A program made the translations under genes and the position numbers. A stretch of DNA of 64,000 nucleotides from RHKX01 sp963743875 (lineage in GTDB: Bacteria > Actinomycetota > Thermoleophilia > Solirubrobacterales > 70-9): contig CAVURM010000001.1 in NCBI GenBank assembly GCA_963743875.1, forward strand, positions 620,001 through 684,000. The letters are read 5' to 3'. Position 1 is the stretch's first letter. Every line of letters starts with the position of its first letter. Below the pieces are notes generated by a model, which was not told the DNA's origin, searched no databases, and saw only the letters and a list, made by a program, of their open reading frames with translations. This document shows, piece by piece, positions 8,593-16,634 of the stretch.

Positions 8593-9275
8593 GGAAGGCC
8601 CGCCTGGTCGGTGTCCTCGTTGCTCGGCGAGAAGCGAACCAGCGCCGAGTTGGTCAGCTCGACCGGGGCGCCGTCCTCTCCGGACGTGGCGCTGCCGGAG
8701 GGGGAAACGGCCAGCGAGATATCCACCTGGACCGCGACAGCCGCGTCGGCGGCGCTCAGCGGTGTGGTCAACGGCGTGGTCGAGATCGCTCCGTCCTCGT
8801 AGGCGAAATAACTGAAGATCGGAGTCGAGCCGATCGTGCTGACGCGTTCGAGCAGGCGATAGGTGGAGGTGGGGGTCGCCGAGAAGGTCCAGTCGGGGGC
8901 GTCCCCTCCGGTAGCTGCGTAGGTGGTGTCGGTGAGCATGCCGTCGCTGAGCGCGATCGTCCGCTTCACGGGGGTCGGGGAGACCGCCGAGCCGGTCCCG
9001 TGGATGAACGTGATCGCCTCGCCCGTGCTGCCGGCCAGGATCGGGGCGACCCCGGGTGAGACGCAGGTCGAGTGGAGCTCGTCCATGATCCGCTGGACCA
9101 TCGGCCTGGCGATCTGGTCGACGGCGACCCGCTCGGTGATCCGGCCGCTGCTGCGGGCCGTGGTGGTCACCAGGGTGACGACGCCGCCGAGCACGGCGAT
9201 GCCGATCACCATGCCGACGAGCAGCTCGATGATCGTGATCCCGCTCTCGTCAGCGATTGGGCGGGGCCGGTTCAC
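8583..9275 (-). CDS. PilW-like minor prepilin
   Basis: 230 aa from GTG 9275, which forms a GTGA overlap with the upstream stop. A longer frame from 9503 lacks coding character before the leader. The leader ends in DESG, and the mature N-terminus is ITIIELLVGM, with the conserved Glu at +5 and a long hydrophobic helix. The remainder is a globular domain ending in a Cys. It is the middle of three overlapping minor pilin genes (PilV-, PilW- and PilX-like) that should be processed by PilD and form the pilus-initiation complex. Confidence 0.8.
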   Translation of the reverse strand: MNRPRPIADESGITIIELLVGMVIGIAVLGGVVTLVTTTARSSGRITERVAVDQIARPMVQRIMDELHSTCVSPGVAPILAGSTGEAITFIHGTGSAVSPTPVKRTIALSDGMLTDTTYAATGGDAPDWTFSATPTSTYRLLERVSTIGSTPIFSYFAYEDGAISTTPLTTPLSAADAAVAVQVDISLAVSPSGSATSGEDGAPVELTNSALVRFSPSNEDTDQAGLPCS

Positions 9276-10630
9276 GGACACGCCCCCGAGCTGCTGCCGG
9301 ACGCGCTGCTGCCCAGGTAAATGGTCCGGACCGTGTCGGTCGTCGTCGTCTGCACCGGGACGTCGTTGAGCGTGTTGCGGCGGTTGGTGCTGCTGCGCCA
9401 GGCACAGATGTCGTAGATGCCGAACGGCATCCCCGGGGTGCTGAGCTTGCCCGAGGCGTTGGTCGTGTAGGTGCGTTTCACGGGGGTGCCGCCAACCGAG
9501 CACTGGGTGTCGGTGATCTTGACCGTGGCGCCGCTGAGCACGGTTCCCGGCGAGCTGCTCGAGTTGCCGGTTCTGACGGTCAGATCGAGCGCGGGAAGCT
9601 GGATCTCCGCCGCGGTCGCCTGGTTGGAGATCACGTTGACGTCGGCCTTGGCGCCGGCAACCGCCGGATCCCCGAGCTCATCGGGGTCGGGGTTGTTCTC
9701 CGCGCAGCTGCCGGCATAGACGGCGTCGGGTGAGGAGAACGGGAAGAGCGACGTCGCCGCGAGGGTGGTGACGGGTGTGCCGACGGTCCCGTAGGTCGCC
9801 GCCTCCGTCATCCCGGTGTTGAAGACGACGATCGTGTCCTGGGTGGTCGCCACGACGGTGCCGTTGATCCTCGTCTTGAAGGTGACGTTGATCGAGCCCG
9901 GCATGTCGTAGCGGAGCACGACCGTATTGGTGCTCTGGCCGACGACGCTGGCGGTGATGGGGGTCGGCGGATCGCCGTCGGCGTCGACGACCCCGGATGC
10001 GGTGCTCGGCGTCAACGTGTAGTTGCCCTCCGGGAGGTCGGTGAAGAGAATGCAGCCGGTCGGGCCGGTCGAGCCGTTGAAGGAACCGGCGCCGGTCCCG
10101 GTCAGCGGGATGCCCTCGATGCCGTTGCCGGCCCCGTCGCGGACGACGACCGCCAGAGCTCCCGTGTCGTCGGAGAGGGAGCCGTTGGGCGGAGCGACGA
10201 TGCTCTTGATCACCGTCGGATCGCGCTCGCCGATCGACGGCCAGCTGACCGTCGAGGTGATGCTGATGTAGTCGGAGGTGTTGGACCCCTCGTCGCAGGA
10301 GGCGGTACCGGTCGTGTCGTTGACGAACTGTCCGGTGGAGTGGACGGTGTACTCGGCGCCGCCCGCGCTGACGGTGTTCGTCTCGTCGAGTCCGTCGAGC
10401 TGGGAGATCTGCAGCGACCGCAGCCGCGCCTGATCCTTCTGAGCGACCGCGTAGGACTCCGCGTGATGGCGCTGCTCGGCCGTTGCGCGTCCGGCGGACT
10501 CGAGCGCGCCGAAGGTGGCGATCATCACCAGGACGACCACCACCGCGGTCACCATCACCTCGATGATCGTGAAACCGCCCTCGGAGGCGAGGTCGACACG
10601 TGGTGTCGGAGTTGGGTTCTCAGTATTCAT
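9272..10630 (-). CDS. PilV-like minor prepilin with a carboxypeptidase-regulatory-like domain
   Basis: 452 aa from the ATG at 10630; the in-frame ATG at 10657 adds nine residues without support. The leader ends in EGG and the mature part begins FTIIEVMVTAVVVVLVM, with Glu at +5. Around residues 160-250 is a beta-sandwich of the carboxypeptidase-regulatory/CnaB type (VVVRDGAGNGIEGIPLTGTG then GCILFTDLPEGNYTLTPS). A second similar strand pattern follows near residues 345-400. Such domains extend pilin-like adhesins. First gene of the minor-pilin operon, 84 bp downstream of the pilA terminator hairpin. No obvious Shine-Dalgarno sequence is seen. Confidence 0.75.
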   Translation of the reverse strand: MNTENPTPTPRVDLASEGGFTIIEVMVTAVVVVLVMIATFGALESAGRATAEQRHHAESYAVAQKDQARLRSLQISQLDGLDETNTVSAGGAEYTVHSTGQFVNDTTGTASCDEGSNTSDYISITSTVSWPSIGERDPTVIKSIVAPPNGSLSDDTGALAVVVRDGAGNGIEGIPLTGTGAGSFNGSTGPTGCILFTDLPEGNYTLTPSTASGVVDADGDPPTPITASVVGQSTNTVVLRYDMPGSINVTFKTRINGTVVATTQDTIVVFNTGMTEAATYGTVGTPVTTLAATSLFPFSSPDAVYAGSCAENNPDPDELGDPAVAGAKADVNVISNQATAAEIQLPALDLTVRTGNSSSSPGTVLSGATVKITDTQCSVGGTPVKRTYTTNASGKLSTPGMPFGIYDICAWRSSTNRRNTLNDVPVQTTTTDTVRTIYLGSSASGSSSGACP

Positions 10631-10713
10631 GCGCGCCAGACACCATCGGCTCGCCATGGGGTGATCTTGAGCCCTGAAACGCTTCCGGACGCCTGATGGG
10701 CACCCGAACGAGA

Positions 10714-10739
10714 AGAGGCGGGCCCGAAGGCCCGCCTCT
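10714..10739 (-). terminator. Rho-independent terminator after pilA
   Basis: Perfect 11-bp stem AGAGGCGGGCC / GGCCCGCCTCT. On the minus strand the loop is TTCG closed by C-G, the very stable UUCG tetraloop. It lies 46 bp past the pilA stop and separates pilA from the minor-pilin genes. The T-run after it is weak. Confidence 0.8.
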
Positions 10740-10784
10740 CTCAGTCAACGTTGCACTCATGGCGCTCGGTTGGTTGCTCAGGTC

Positions 10785-11219
10785 CTAACCCCAGAGCCCG
10801 TCGCTTGGACATCCACCGTCACCGGTTGCGGTGCAGGTGTAATCCAGGGTGCCGTCGGCATTGCGGGTCAGCGTGAATGCGTTCCCGGAATCGGAGTCAC
10901 CGACGATCGTGTACGAATCGGCGGCGCCGGTGATCGTCATGTCGGCGGCGAAATCGGCGATCGCCCCCTCGATGGCGGACAGGTCGGCAATGGCGCTCGT
11001 GTTGTACGAGCCGTCGTTGTCGACAGCGTAGGTCTCGTAGGCCGTCTGCACGGTCCGGACGTTCGCCTTCGCGTCCGAGTCGTAGCCCTTGTCACGCTGG
11101 CTGAAGAACGCGGGGATCGCGATCGCAGCCAGAATGCCCAGAATGAGCATGACGACGAGGAGCTCAACCAGGGTGAAACCTGATTCCTCGTTGCGTCGCT
11201 CCCGGAACTTCTCCAGCAT
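10785..11219 (-). CDS. pilA: Major type IV pilin
   Basis: 144 aa prepilin. A short basic leader (MLEKFRERRNEESG) precedes the mature helix FTLVELLVVMLILGILAAIA, with Glu at +5 and the IPAF kink. A short alpha/beta head ends with two cysteines (YTCTAT ... GGCPSDGLWG) that can close a D-region loop. A strong Shine-Dalgarno GAGGAGG (11226-11232) lies 6 nt before the ATG, unusual among its neighbours and fitting an abundant product. The leader RNA carries a GEMM-I riboswitch and the gene is closed by its own terminator, so it is an independent, second-messenger-controlled unit. PilD should process it. Confidence 0.93.
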   Translation of the reverse strand: MLEKFRERRNEESGFTLVELLVVMLILGILAAIAIPAFFSQRDKGYDSDAKANVRTVQTAYETYAVDNDGSYNTSAIADLSAIEGAIADFAADMTITGAADSYTIVGDSDSGNAFTLTRNADGTLDYTCTATGDGGCPSDGLWG

Positions 11220-11225
11220 AGTTAC

Positions 11226-11232
11226 CCTCCTC
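11226..11232 (-). promoter_or_regulatory. Strong ribosome-binding site of pilA
   Basis: GAGGAGG lies 6 nt upstream of the pilA ATG on the minus strand. It fixes the start codon and, lying downstream of the riboswitch, could be the site whose access is controlled. Confidence 0.8.
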
Positions 11233-11283
11233 GGGTGTACTAAGTGGAGCCAGAGCCTGTCGCCAAGCCATTCGAGGATCGAA

Positions 11284-11382
11284 CCCCGGTGGTAACCCGA
11301 CTTGCTCCCAAAATCAACTTCAGATTGGGAGCCCCGTGGCTTTGCGCCCCCACCTCACGATGAGTTTGCCCTTGCACCAGAG
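11284..11382 (-). promoter_or_regulatory. Cyclic di-GMP class I (GEMM-I) riboswitch in the pilA leader
   Basis: Read on the minus strand, the element has the class I hallmarks in order: GGTGCAAGGGCAAACTC (tetraloop receptor side), a short hairpin ATCGTGAGGT, then GCGCAAAGCCACGGGG (the conserved GCAAAGCC tetraloop/ligand-side segment), a second hairpin with 8-bp stem GCTCCCAA/TTGGGAGC, and the conserved CGGGTTACC. The outer stem P1 pairs CTCTGGTG with CACCGGGG. It ends 65 nt before the pilA ATG. A downstream CTGGCTC can pair with GAGCCAG just upstream of P1, a possible switching helix. Direction of control (on or off) cannot be read from the sequence. Confidence 0.88.
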
Positions 11383-11529
11383 CCCTGGCTCAATTTCTAT
11401 TACTCGCCCACTATCGGCTGCTGGGGTCGCAACCTTTAGCCCTGCTGAAGCGGAAATCGCCGATTCGCTGAAGACTGGCTCCCACGTGAGCCTGAGGACC
11501 AGCCCCCAGACGCGGACTCCGGGCCTCTG

Positions 11530-11970
11530 ATGGCCGCGCGGCGCCTGATCATCGTGCTCGTGATGCTGTTCGCGATCTCGATCCTGGCCGCCTCGATCGC
11601 CCCCGACCGCAGAGGTGGGCTGATCGGCGACGATTCGACCTCCACGACCTCCGAGACGACGACCACGACGACAAGCGCCCCTTCCCCGTCCGGCGACGCC
11701 CTGACGGTCAGAATCGACGCCTCGACGACGGACCCCGAGAAGGTGGAGGCCTTCGTCGGCGACCAACTCGAGCTCAACGTCGGAAGCGAGCGAGCCCGTG
11801 AGATCGAGATCGCCGAATTCGGGGTGACCGAAACCGCCGCCCCTTACGCCCCCGCCGACTTCAACCTGCTGCTGCGGGAGGCAGGCCGACTCGCCATCAC
11901 CGACGCGGACACGGGCCAGATCCTCGGACGCCTGGTGATCACGGAGCCTGTGCGGAAGCAGGGCAGCTAG
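11530..11970 (+). CDS. Membrane-anchored exported protein with a small beta-sandwich domain
   Basis: 146 aa. Residues 5-22 form one hydrophobic helix (LIIVLVMLFAISILAAS), followed by a Thr/Ser-rich spacer (about 37-60) and a roughly 75-residue C-terminal domain. The domain's strand pattern (VEAFVGDQLELNVGSE, REAGRLAITDADTGQILGRL) recalls the cupredoxin-like fold. It lacks His, Cys and Met ligands, so copper binding is unlikely. It lies on the opposite strand to its neighbours and is divergent from pilA. No recognised family; function unknown. No clear Shine-Dalgarno sequence. Confidence 0.65.
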   Translation: MAARRLIIVLVMLFAISILAASIAPDRRGGLIGDDSTSTTSETTTTTTSAPSPSGDALTVRIDASTTDPEKVEAFVGDQLELNVGSERAREIEIAEFGVTETAAPYAPADFNLLLREAGRLAITDADTGQILGRLVITEPVRKQGS

Positions 11971-11994
11971 CCGGCCCGACCCGGGTGACGCGAC

Positions 11995-12114
11995 GCGCAG
12001 TCGAGCAGCCCAGATGGCTGCGAGTCGCGCGGTTACCTCACGGAAGGGCCACCGGGCTTTGCCCGGAGGCCCGGCGCAGTCGAGCAGGGCGGAGCCCTGC
12101 GAGTCGCGCAGTTA
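11995..12114. repeat. Duplicated palindromic element with covarying stems
   Basis: Two copies (11995-12035 and 12074-12114) share the frame GCGCAGTCGA ... GAGTCGCGC then G(G/A)TTA(C/T)CTCA. Their central stems differ but both pair: GCAGCC/GGCTGC in the first, GCAGGGC/GCCCTGC in the second. Between them is another hairpin, CCGGGC-TTT-GCCCGG (12052-12066). They lie between convergent genes, and the second overlaps the DUF4396 stop codon, so they may terminate both transcripts. Confidence 0.6.
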
Positions 12115-12702
12115 TCTCAACAACTCGGCGATCAGGACCGCCGAGCCGAAAACGAAGGCGAAGATCGTGATCGCGCCGACCAGTCGGGCGGGTGGGCCGC
12201 CGTGAATTCCGGTCTCGTGGACTGCGACGTGTCCCTTGCCGCGGGCGATCAACCAGCGGTTGACGGGAACCGCGAACAGAAATGCGATCGCGAGGGCGAA
12301 CGAGAGGCTCCCCCAGAACAGCAGGTCGCCGAGGCCGGCGTGCAGCGCTCCCGGAATGGCCACCATGATCAGGTTGTCGACGATCTCCATGGTCAGGATG
12401 CTGAACGTGTCGGAGGCCAGTGCGATCGGGATGACGGCAGCGAACGCGATCCCCGCCCTCAACAGCGGCAGGCTGGTCAGCGAGTAGCCGAAGACGAAGG
12501 CGAGAGCCACCGAAAGGGCGATCGTCGCGCCGTTCGACATGCCCGTGGCGGTACCGATCGCCATTCCGGCCACCTCGCCGAGCGCGCAGCCGGTCAGGCA
12601 GTGAAGGGTTGCTGAGATCGAAACGGCCGTGAGCGCGGCGCCCTCGGTCGGCATCTCGTGGTGGTGATGGACGTGCTCGGGTCCGGCGGCTGAGGTCTCC
12701 AT
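12112..12702 (-). CDS. DUF4396 membrane protein with His-rich N-terminus
   Basis: 196 aa with about five transmembrane helices. The N-terminus carries HVHHHHEM, a likely metal-binding patch. The first helix region LHCLTGCALGEVAGMAIG has the Cys pair characteristic of DUF4396 proteins. The gene is preceded by a 19-bp CATACCC/GGGTATG dyad 14 bp before the ATG, the kind of operator bound by CsoR/RcnR-type metal sensors. The inferred role is metal (copper or nickel) handling at the membrane. The start is clear, but there is no Shine-Dalgarno and the operator leaves almost no leader, so the mRNA may be near leaderless. Confidence 0.75.
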   Translation of the reverse strand: METSAAGPEHVHHHHEMPTEGAALTAVSISATLHCLTGCALGEVAGMAIGTATGMSNGATIALSVALAFVFGYSLTSLPLLRAGIAFAAVIPIALASDTFSILTMEIVDNLIMVAIPGALHAGLGDLLFWGSLSFALAIAFLFAVPVNRWLIARGKGHVAVHETGIHGGPPARLVGAITIFAFVFGSAVLIAELLR

Positions 12703-12715
12703 GACGTCAACCTAG

Positions 12716-12734
12716 CATACCCGGGGGGGGTATG
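12716..12734. promoter_or_regulatory. CsoR/RcnR-type metal-sensor operator
   Basis: CATACCC-N5-GGGTATG, a perfect inverted repeat with a G-tract centre (CATACCC 12716-12722, GGGTATG 12728-12734). This matches the general G/C-tract operator of copper or nickel sensors of the CsoR/RcnR family. It lies between the DUF4396 gene and the TSUP gene upstream. No sensor gene is in the window. Confidence 0.65.
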
Positions 12735-12762
12735 AGACAGTGCTTCCCGATCTCCGCGTCGA

Positions 12763-13528
12763 TCAGAGCAGGATCTGAGCGATCGCGGCGATGCCGACCA
12801 CGACGACCACGCCCCGCAACCACGGATCCGGCAGCCTCCGCCCCAGTCCGGCTCCGAGCAGCCCACCGGCGGTCGAGCCGACGGCGATCAGGGCGGCGGG
12901 GAGCCAGGCGACGTCGGCGATGAAGAGGAAGACGATCGCGGCAACGAGGTTCGCGATGCCGGCCAGGACGGCGCGGACGGCGTTCACCTCTCGCAGGTCG
13001 CCGCCGAGCGAGCTGGCGAGGAGGCTGAACAGCAGGATCCCCTGCCCCGCCCCGAAGTAGCCGCCGTAGATCCCGGTCCCGAAGATGCCGCCGATCAGCA
13101 GGGGCCCGCCGTGCGGGCGATGGGTCTTCCTCCGAGCCGTGATCCAGCGGGTGATTCGCGGCTGCAGCACGATCAGCACCAGCGAGACGGCGATCAGCAC
13201 CGGCACGATCGCCTTGAACGCACTCGCCGGGAGGACGAGCAGGAGGACGGCGCCGACCACGGCCCCGCTCGCCGTCGCCGGCGCGAACCGCTTCAAACGC
13301 GGCCTACTCCCCCGCAACTGCTCCCGGTAGCCCCAGGCGGAGCTGACCGCACCCGGGACCAGGCCGATGTTGTTGGAGACGTTGGCGACGACCGGCGGGT
13401 ATCCGATCGCAAGCAACACCGGGAAAGGTGATCAGGGTCCCCGAACCGATCACGGCGTTGATCGTCCCGGCGCCGAATCCGGCGGCCACGACGGCGATGA
13501 CCTCGAGCGCGTGACAAGGACCGATCAT
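12763..13528 (-). CDS. TSUP-family (TauE/SafE) membrane permease, one frameshift as given
   Basis: About 255 aa with some seven to eight hydrophobic helices. The N-terminal repeat reads FGAGTINAVIGSGTLITFP from the ATG at 13528. After about 13420 the frame changes to LLAIGYPPVVANVSNNIGLVPG, exactly the expected family continuation, so one base is in excess there. The C-terminal repeat has FGTGIYGGYFGAGQGILL. TSUP proteins export sulfite or organosulfur compounds or take up small anions; the substrate cannot be told. Its stop is 28 bp upstream of the metal operator, so the two genes are separately controlled. Confidence 0.8.
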
Positions 13529-13573
13529 CGCCGATCGGCTGCTCTCAGCCGTCCACCTCCGAGCCGGCCTCCG

Positions 13574-14061
13574 CTAGCTCGCCGGCGTTCCCGCCGCGGC
13601 AGCGCGAAGCGCGCCGATGTCGAGCTTGCGCATCGTCATCATCGCCTGCATGGCGCGCTGAGCCCGTTCGGGGTCCGGGTCGTTGAAGACCGCCTCCATC
13701 CCCTCCGGCACGACCTGCCACGACGAACCCGTAGCGGTCCTTGCAGCCAGCCGCACATGCTCTCCTCGCCTCCGTCGGTGAGCTTCTCCCAGAAGTAGTC
13801 GACCTCGTCCTGGTCCTTACAGCTGATCTGCAAGGAGACGGCCTCGTCGAACGTGAACTGAGGGCCCCCGTTGATGCCGACGAACCTGACCCCGTCGAGT
13901 TCGAATTCGACGGTCATCACCTCGCCGGCGGGACCGGGCGAGCCCTCTGGATAGCGGGCGATGTTGAGGATCCTCGAGTTCTCGAATATCCCGACGTAGA
14001 AGTTCGCGGCCTCTTCGGCGACGGTGTCGAACCACAGGTTCGGCGTGATCTTCTGGCTCAA
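13574..14061 (-). CDS. VOC-family (PhnB/YjdN-like) protein, one frameshift as given
   Basis: About 162 aa from a TTG at 14061 (SQKITPNLWFD), chosen because GAGGAG lies 7 nt upstream and the family N-terminus follows. One VOC module shows FYVGIFENSRI, GEVMTVEFELDGVRFVGING and DQDEVDYFWEKL. The frame changes at about 13735 into SSWQVVPEGMEAVFNDPDPE, the normal continuation, then MQAMMTMRKLDI, the usual end of these proteins. Function in this group is mostly unassigned and a metal-dependent enzymatic role is not certain. It is downstream of pilC but separated by a strong hairpin. Confidence 0.82.
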
Positions 14062-14158
14062 TCTGATGCTCCTCGATCTCGGGCGGGAATTTCCCCGCGA
14101 AGTTCCGGTACGAACCCTATGACCGGCGCGGCCACCGAAACTCATCGCCCGCAGGCGG

Positions 14159-14205
14159 TCGATTGACGAAGAATGCGATCTCAGGTCGCAAATTTCGTCA
14201 ATCGA
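14159..14205. terminator. Hairpin terminator after pilC
   Basis: 12-bp arms TCGATTGACGAA (14159-14170) and TTCGTCAATCGA (14194-14205), with an inner stem TGCGA/TCGCA. It lies 30 bp past the pilC stop and upstream of the VOC gene, so it probably ends the pilB-pilT-pilC transcript. Confidence 0.65.
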
Positions 14206-14234
14206 CGTAGGGCCGGCGTCAATCGGCCGGGCGG

Positions 14235-15467
14235 CTAGCGGATCTTGTCGTAGAGGCTGAAGATCGGCAGGTACATCGAGATCACGATGAAGCCGACGAC
14301 GCCGCCGACGAAGATGATCATGATCGGCTCGATCAGCGAGGTGAGGGCCTTGACCTTGGCGTCGACCTCGGCCTCGTAGAAGTCGGCGACCTTGCCGAGC
14401 ATCTGCTCGAGCTGGCCGGTCTCCTCGCCGACCGAGACCATGTGGGTGACCATCGTCGGGAAGACGTCGGAGCGGCCGAGCGGCGCGGCGATCGTGCCGC
14501 CCTGGCGGACGGAGGCGTAGACGTCGTCCATCGCCTCGGCGACGACGGCGTTGCCCGAGGTCTCGCCGGCGATCTTGATCGCCTGCAGGATCGGGACGCC
14601 GGCGGCGACCGTGCCGGAGAAGACCCGCGACCAGCGGGCGATCGCGACCTTCTGGACGACGTCGCCGATCTTGGCCGGCAGCTTCAGCTTGAAGGCGTCC
14701 CACTGCGTGCGGCCGCGGTCGGTCTTCTTCCATTGGAAGAAGGCGAAGAAGAGCCCGGCGATCGCGGGGATGAGGATGTACCAGGCGCCGGTGAGCAGGT
14801 CGGAGGCGGTGACCGTGATCTGGGTCATGAACGGAAGCGCGGCGTCCTCGCCGGAATCGGCGGCGAGGTCCTCGAAGATGCCGGTGAAGACCGGGACGAT
14901 GAAGGCGACGACGATCGCCATCACGATGATCGCGAAGCCGAAGACGAGCATCGGGTACATCATCGCCGAGCGGACCTGACGCCTCAGGGCGTCGAGCTTC
15001 TCGAGCTGGATCGCGACCATGTCGAGTGCCTGCTCGAGCCGGCCCGAGCCCTCGCCGGCGCGGACCATCGAGCGGTAGAGCGGGTCGAAGACCGCCGGGT
15101 TGCGCTCCATCGAGTCGGCGACCGAGCTGCCGGCCTCGACGTCCTTGCGGAGGTCGACGATCGCGGCGGTGATCTTCTCGTCCTCGGTCTGGTCCTCGAG
15201 CGTGTAGAGCGAGCGCAGCATCGGCATGCCGGAGGCGATCAGGGTCGCGAACTGGCGCGAGAAGACCGAGAGGTCGCGCATGCTGACGCTCTGGAAGCGG
15301 TCGAGGAGGCCGTCGACCTTGATCGCCTCGCGCTTCTCGGAGACGTCGAGGACGATCAGCCCGCGCTGGCGGAGCTGTTCGGTGACCTGGCCCTTGGAGG
15401 CGGCCTCGAGCTCACCGCGCGAGGGCGTTCCGGCGACGTCGATCGCCCGGAATGCGAAGGTGCTCAT
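14235..15467 (-). CDS. pilC: Type IV pilus inner-membrane platform protein PilC
   Basis: 410 aa, intact. Two GspF-type domains are visible: the first with FSRQFATLIASGMPMLRSL and the second with FSRVFSGTVAAGVPILQAI, each followed by a membrane helix. A third helix is at the C-terminus (IMIIFVGGVVGFIVISMYLP). PilC is the membrane platform turned by PilB and PilT during pilus extension and retraction. It starts with ATG at 15467, overlapping the end of pilT by 4 bp, so pilT and pilC are coupled. Confidence 0.97.
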   Translation of the reverse strand: MSTFAFRAIDVAGTPSRGELEAASKGQVTEQLRQRGLIVLDVSEKREAIKVDGLLDRFQSVSMRDLSVFSRQFATLIASGMPMLRSLYTLEDQTEDEKITAAIVDLRKDVEAGSSVADSMERNPAVFDPLYRSMVRAGEGSGRLEQALDMVAIQLEKLDALRRQVRSAMMYPMLVFGFAIIVMAIVVAFIVPVFTGIFEDLAADSGEDAALPFMTQITVTASDLLTGAWYILIPAIAGLFFAFFQWKKTDRGRTQWDAFKLKLPAKIGDVVQKVAIARWSRVFSGTVAAGVPILQAIKIAGETSGNAVVAEAMDDVYASVRQGGTIAAPLGRSDVFPTMVTHMVSVGEETGQLEQMLGKVADFYEAEVDAKVKALTSLIEPIMIIFVGGVVGFIVISMYLPIFSLYDKIR

Positions 15468-16620
15468 CTACCGGCCTCCATCAGATCGATCAGACCGGGG
15501 ATCCGAGGGTCGTGGCGGCGCCCTGGTACTGCGGAGCTGCCGTTGGAGGCCGCACCGCCGAGCAGGCGGCGCAGCTCCTCGGGCACGGCGGCTCGCTGCT
15601 CGGCGAGCTTGCCGGTGATCCGGCCCTGGCGGACGAGCTGGGCGAGGTGGGCGTCCATCGTCTGCATGCCCGGTCGCGCCGGAGGTCTGGATGGCCGAGT
15701 AGATCTGGTGGGTCTTGCCCTCGCGGATCAGGTTGCGGATCGCCGGCGTCGGGATCAGCACCTCGCAGGCGCAGACGCGCCCGGAGCCGTCGGCGGTCGG
15801 CAGCAGCTGCTGGGTGACGATGCCCTGCAGCGCGATCGAGAGCTGCATCCGGACCTGGTGCTGCTGCTCGGCCGGGAAGACGTCGATGATCCGGTCGACC
15901 GTCTGGGAGGTCGACTGGGTGTGCAGCGTGGCGAAGACGAGGTGGCCGGTCTCGGCCGCCGTCAGGGCGGTCGAGATCGTCTCGAGGTCGCGCATCTCGC
16001 CGACGAGGATCACGTCGGGGTCCTGGCGCAGCGCGGCCTTCAGGGCGAGGGCGAAGTCGGGGGCGTCGGAGCCGATCTCGCGCTGGTTGACGATGCAGCG
16101 GTGATGCGGGTGGAGGAACTCGATCGGGTCCTCGATCGTGAGGATGTGCTCGCTGCGCTCGCGGTTGATCGAGTCGAGCATCGCCGCCAGCGAGGTCGTC
16201 TTGCCGGAGCCGGTCGGGCCGGTGACGAGCACGAAGCCGCGCGGCTTGCGGGTGAAGTCCTCGAGCACGGCCGGCAGCGCGAGCTCTTGCAGCGACTTGA
16301 TCTCCTGGGGGATGTGACGGAAGGCGGCGCTGATCGCACCGCGCTGGAAGAAGCAGTTGACGCGGAAGCGGGCCACGTTCGGGATCGCGTAGGCGAAGTC
16401 GAGCTGCATGTTGTTCTCGAATCGCTTGCGCTGGTCGTCGTTGAGGATCGAGTAGACGATCTCGCGGGTCTGCTGCGGGGTCAGGACCTCGAGGTCGTCG
16501 AGCGCCTGGATCTCTCCGCGAACGCGAACGGCCGGGTGAAATCCGGGCGTCAGATGCACGTCGGAGGCCCGCATCTGGACCATCCGGGTCAGTACCTCGG
16601 CGAAATCGAAGTCAGCTCAT
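15464..16620 (-). CDS. pilT: Pilus retraction ATPase PilT, two frameshifts as given
   Basis: About 385 aa. It shows RASDVHLTPGFHPAVRVRG at the start, Walker A GPTGSGKTTSLAAM, Asp box TIEDPIEFLH, Walker B DPDVILVGEMRDLETI and His box HLVFATLHT. The frame breaks near 15670, where SAIQTSG must continue as MQTMDAHLAQLVRQGRI, the conserved PilT C-terminus. At the 5' end the ATG at 16620 is followed after two codons by a shift into DFDFAEVLTRMVQMR. Both shifts are one extra base. PilT powers retraction and twitching. It is coupled to pilC, and pilB is 4 kb upstream with accessory genes in between. Confidence 0.92.
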
Positions 16621-16634
16621 CCCCGTTTATGTCG

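Noticed and set aside
11320..11777. Minus-strand frames over the cupredoxin-like gene
   Set aside because: They are antisense to a gene with a clear signal helix and overlap the pilA leader riboswitch; no domain.
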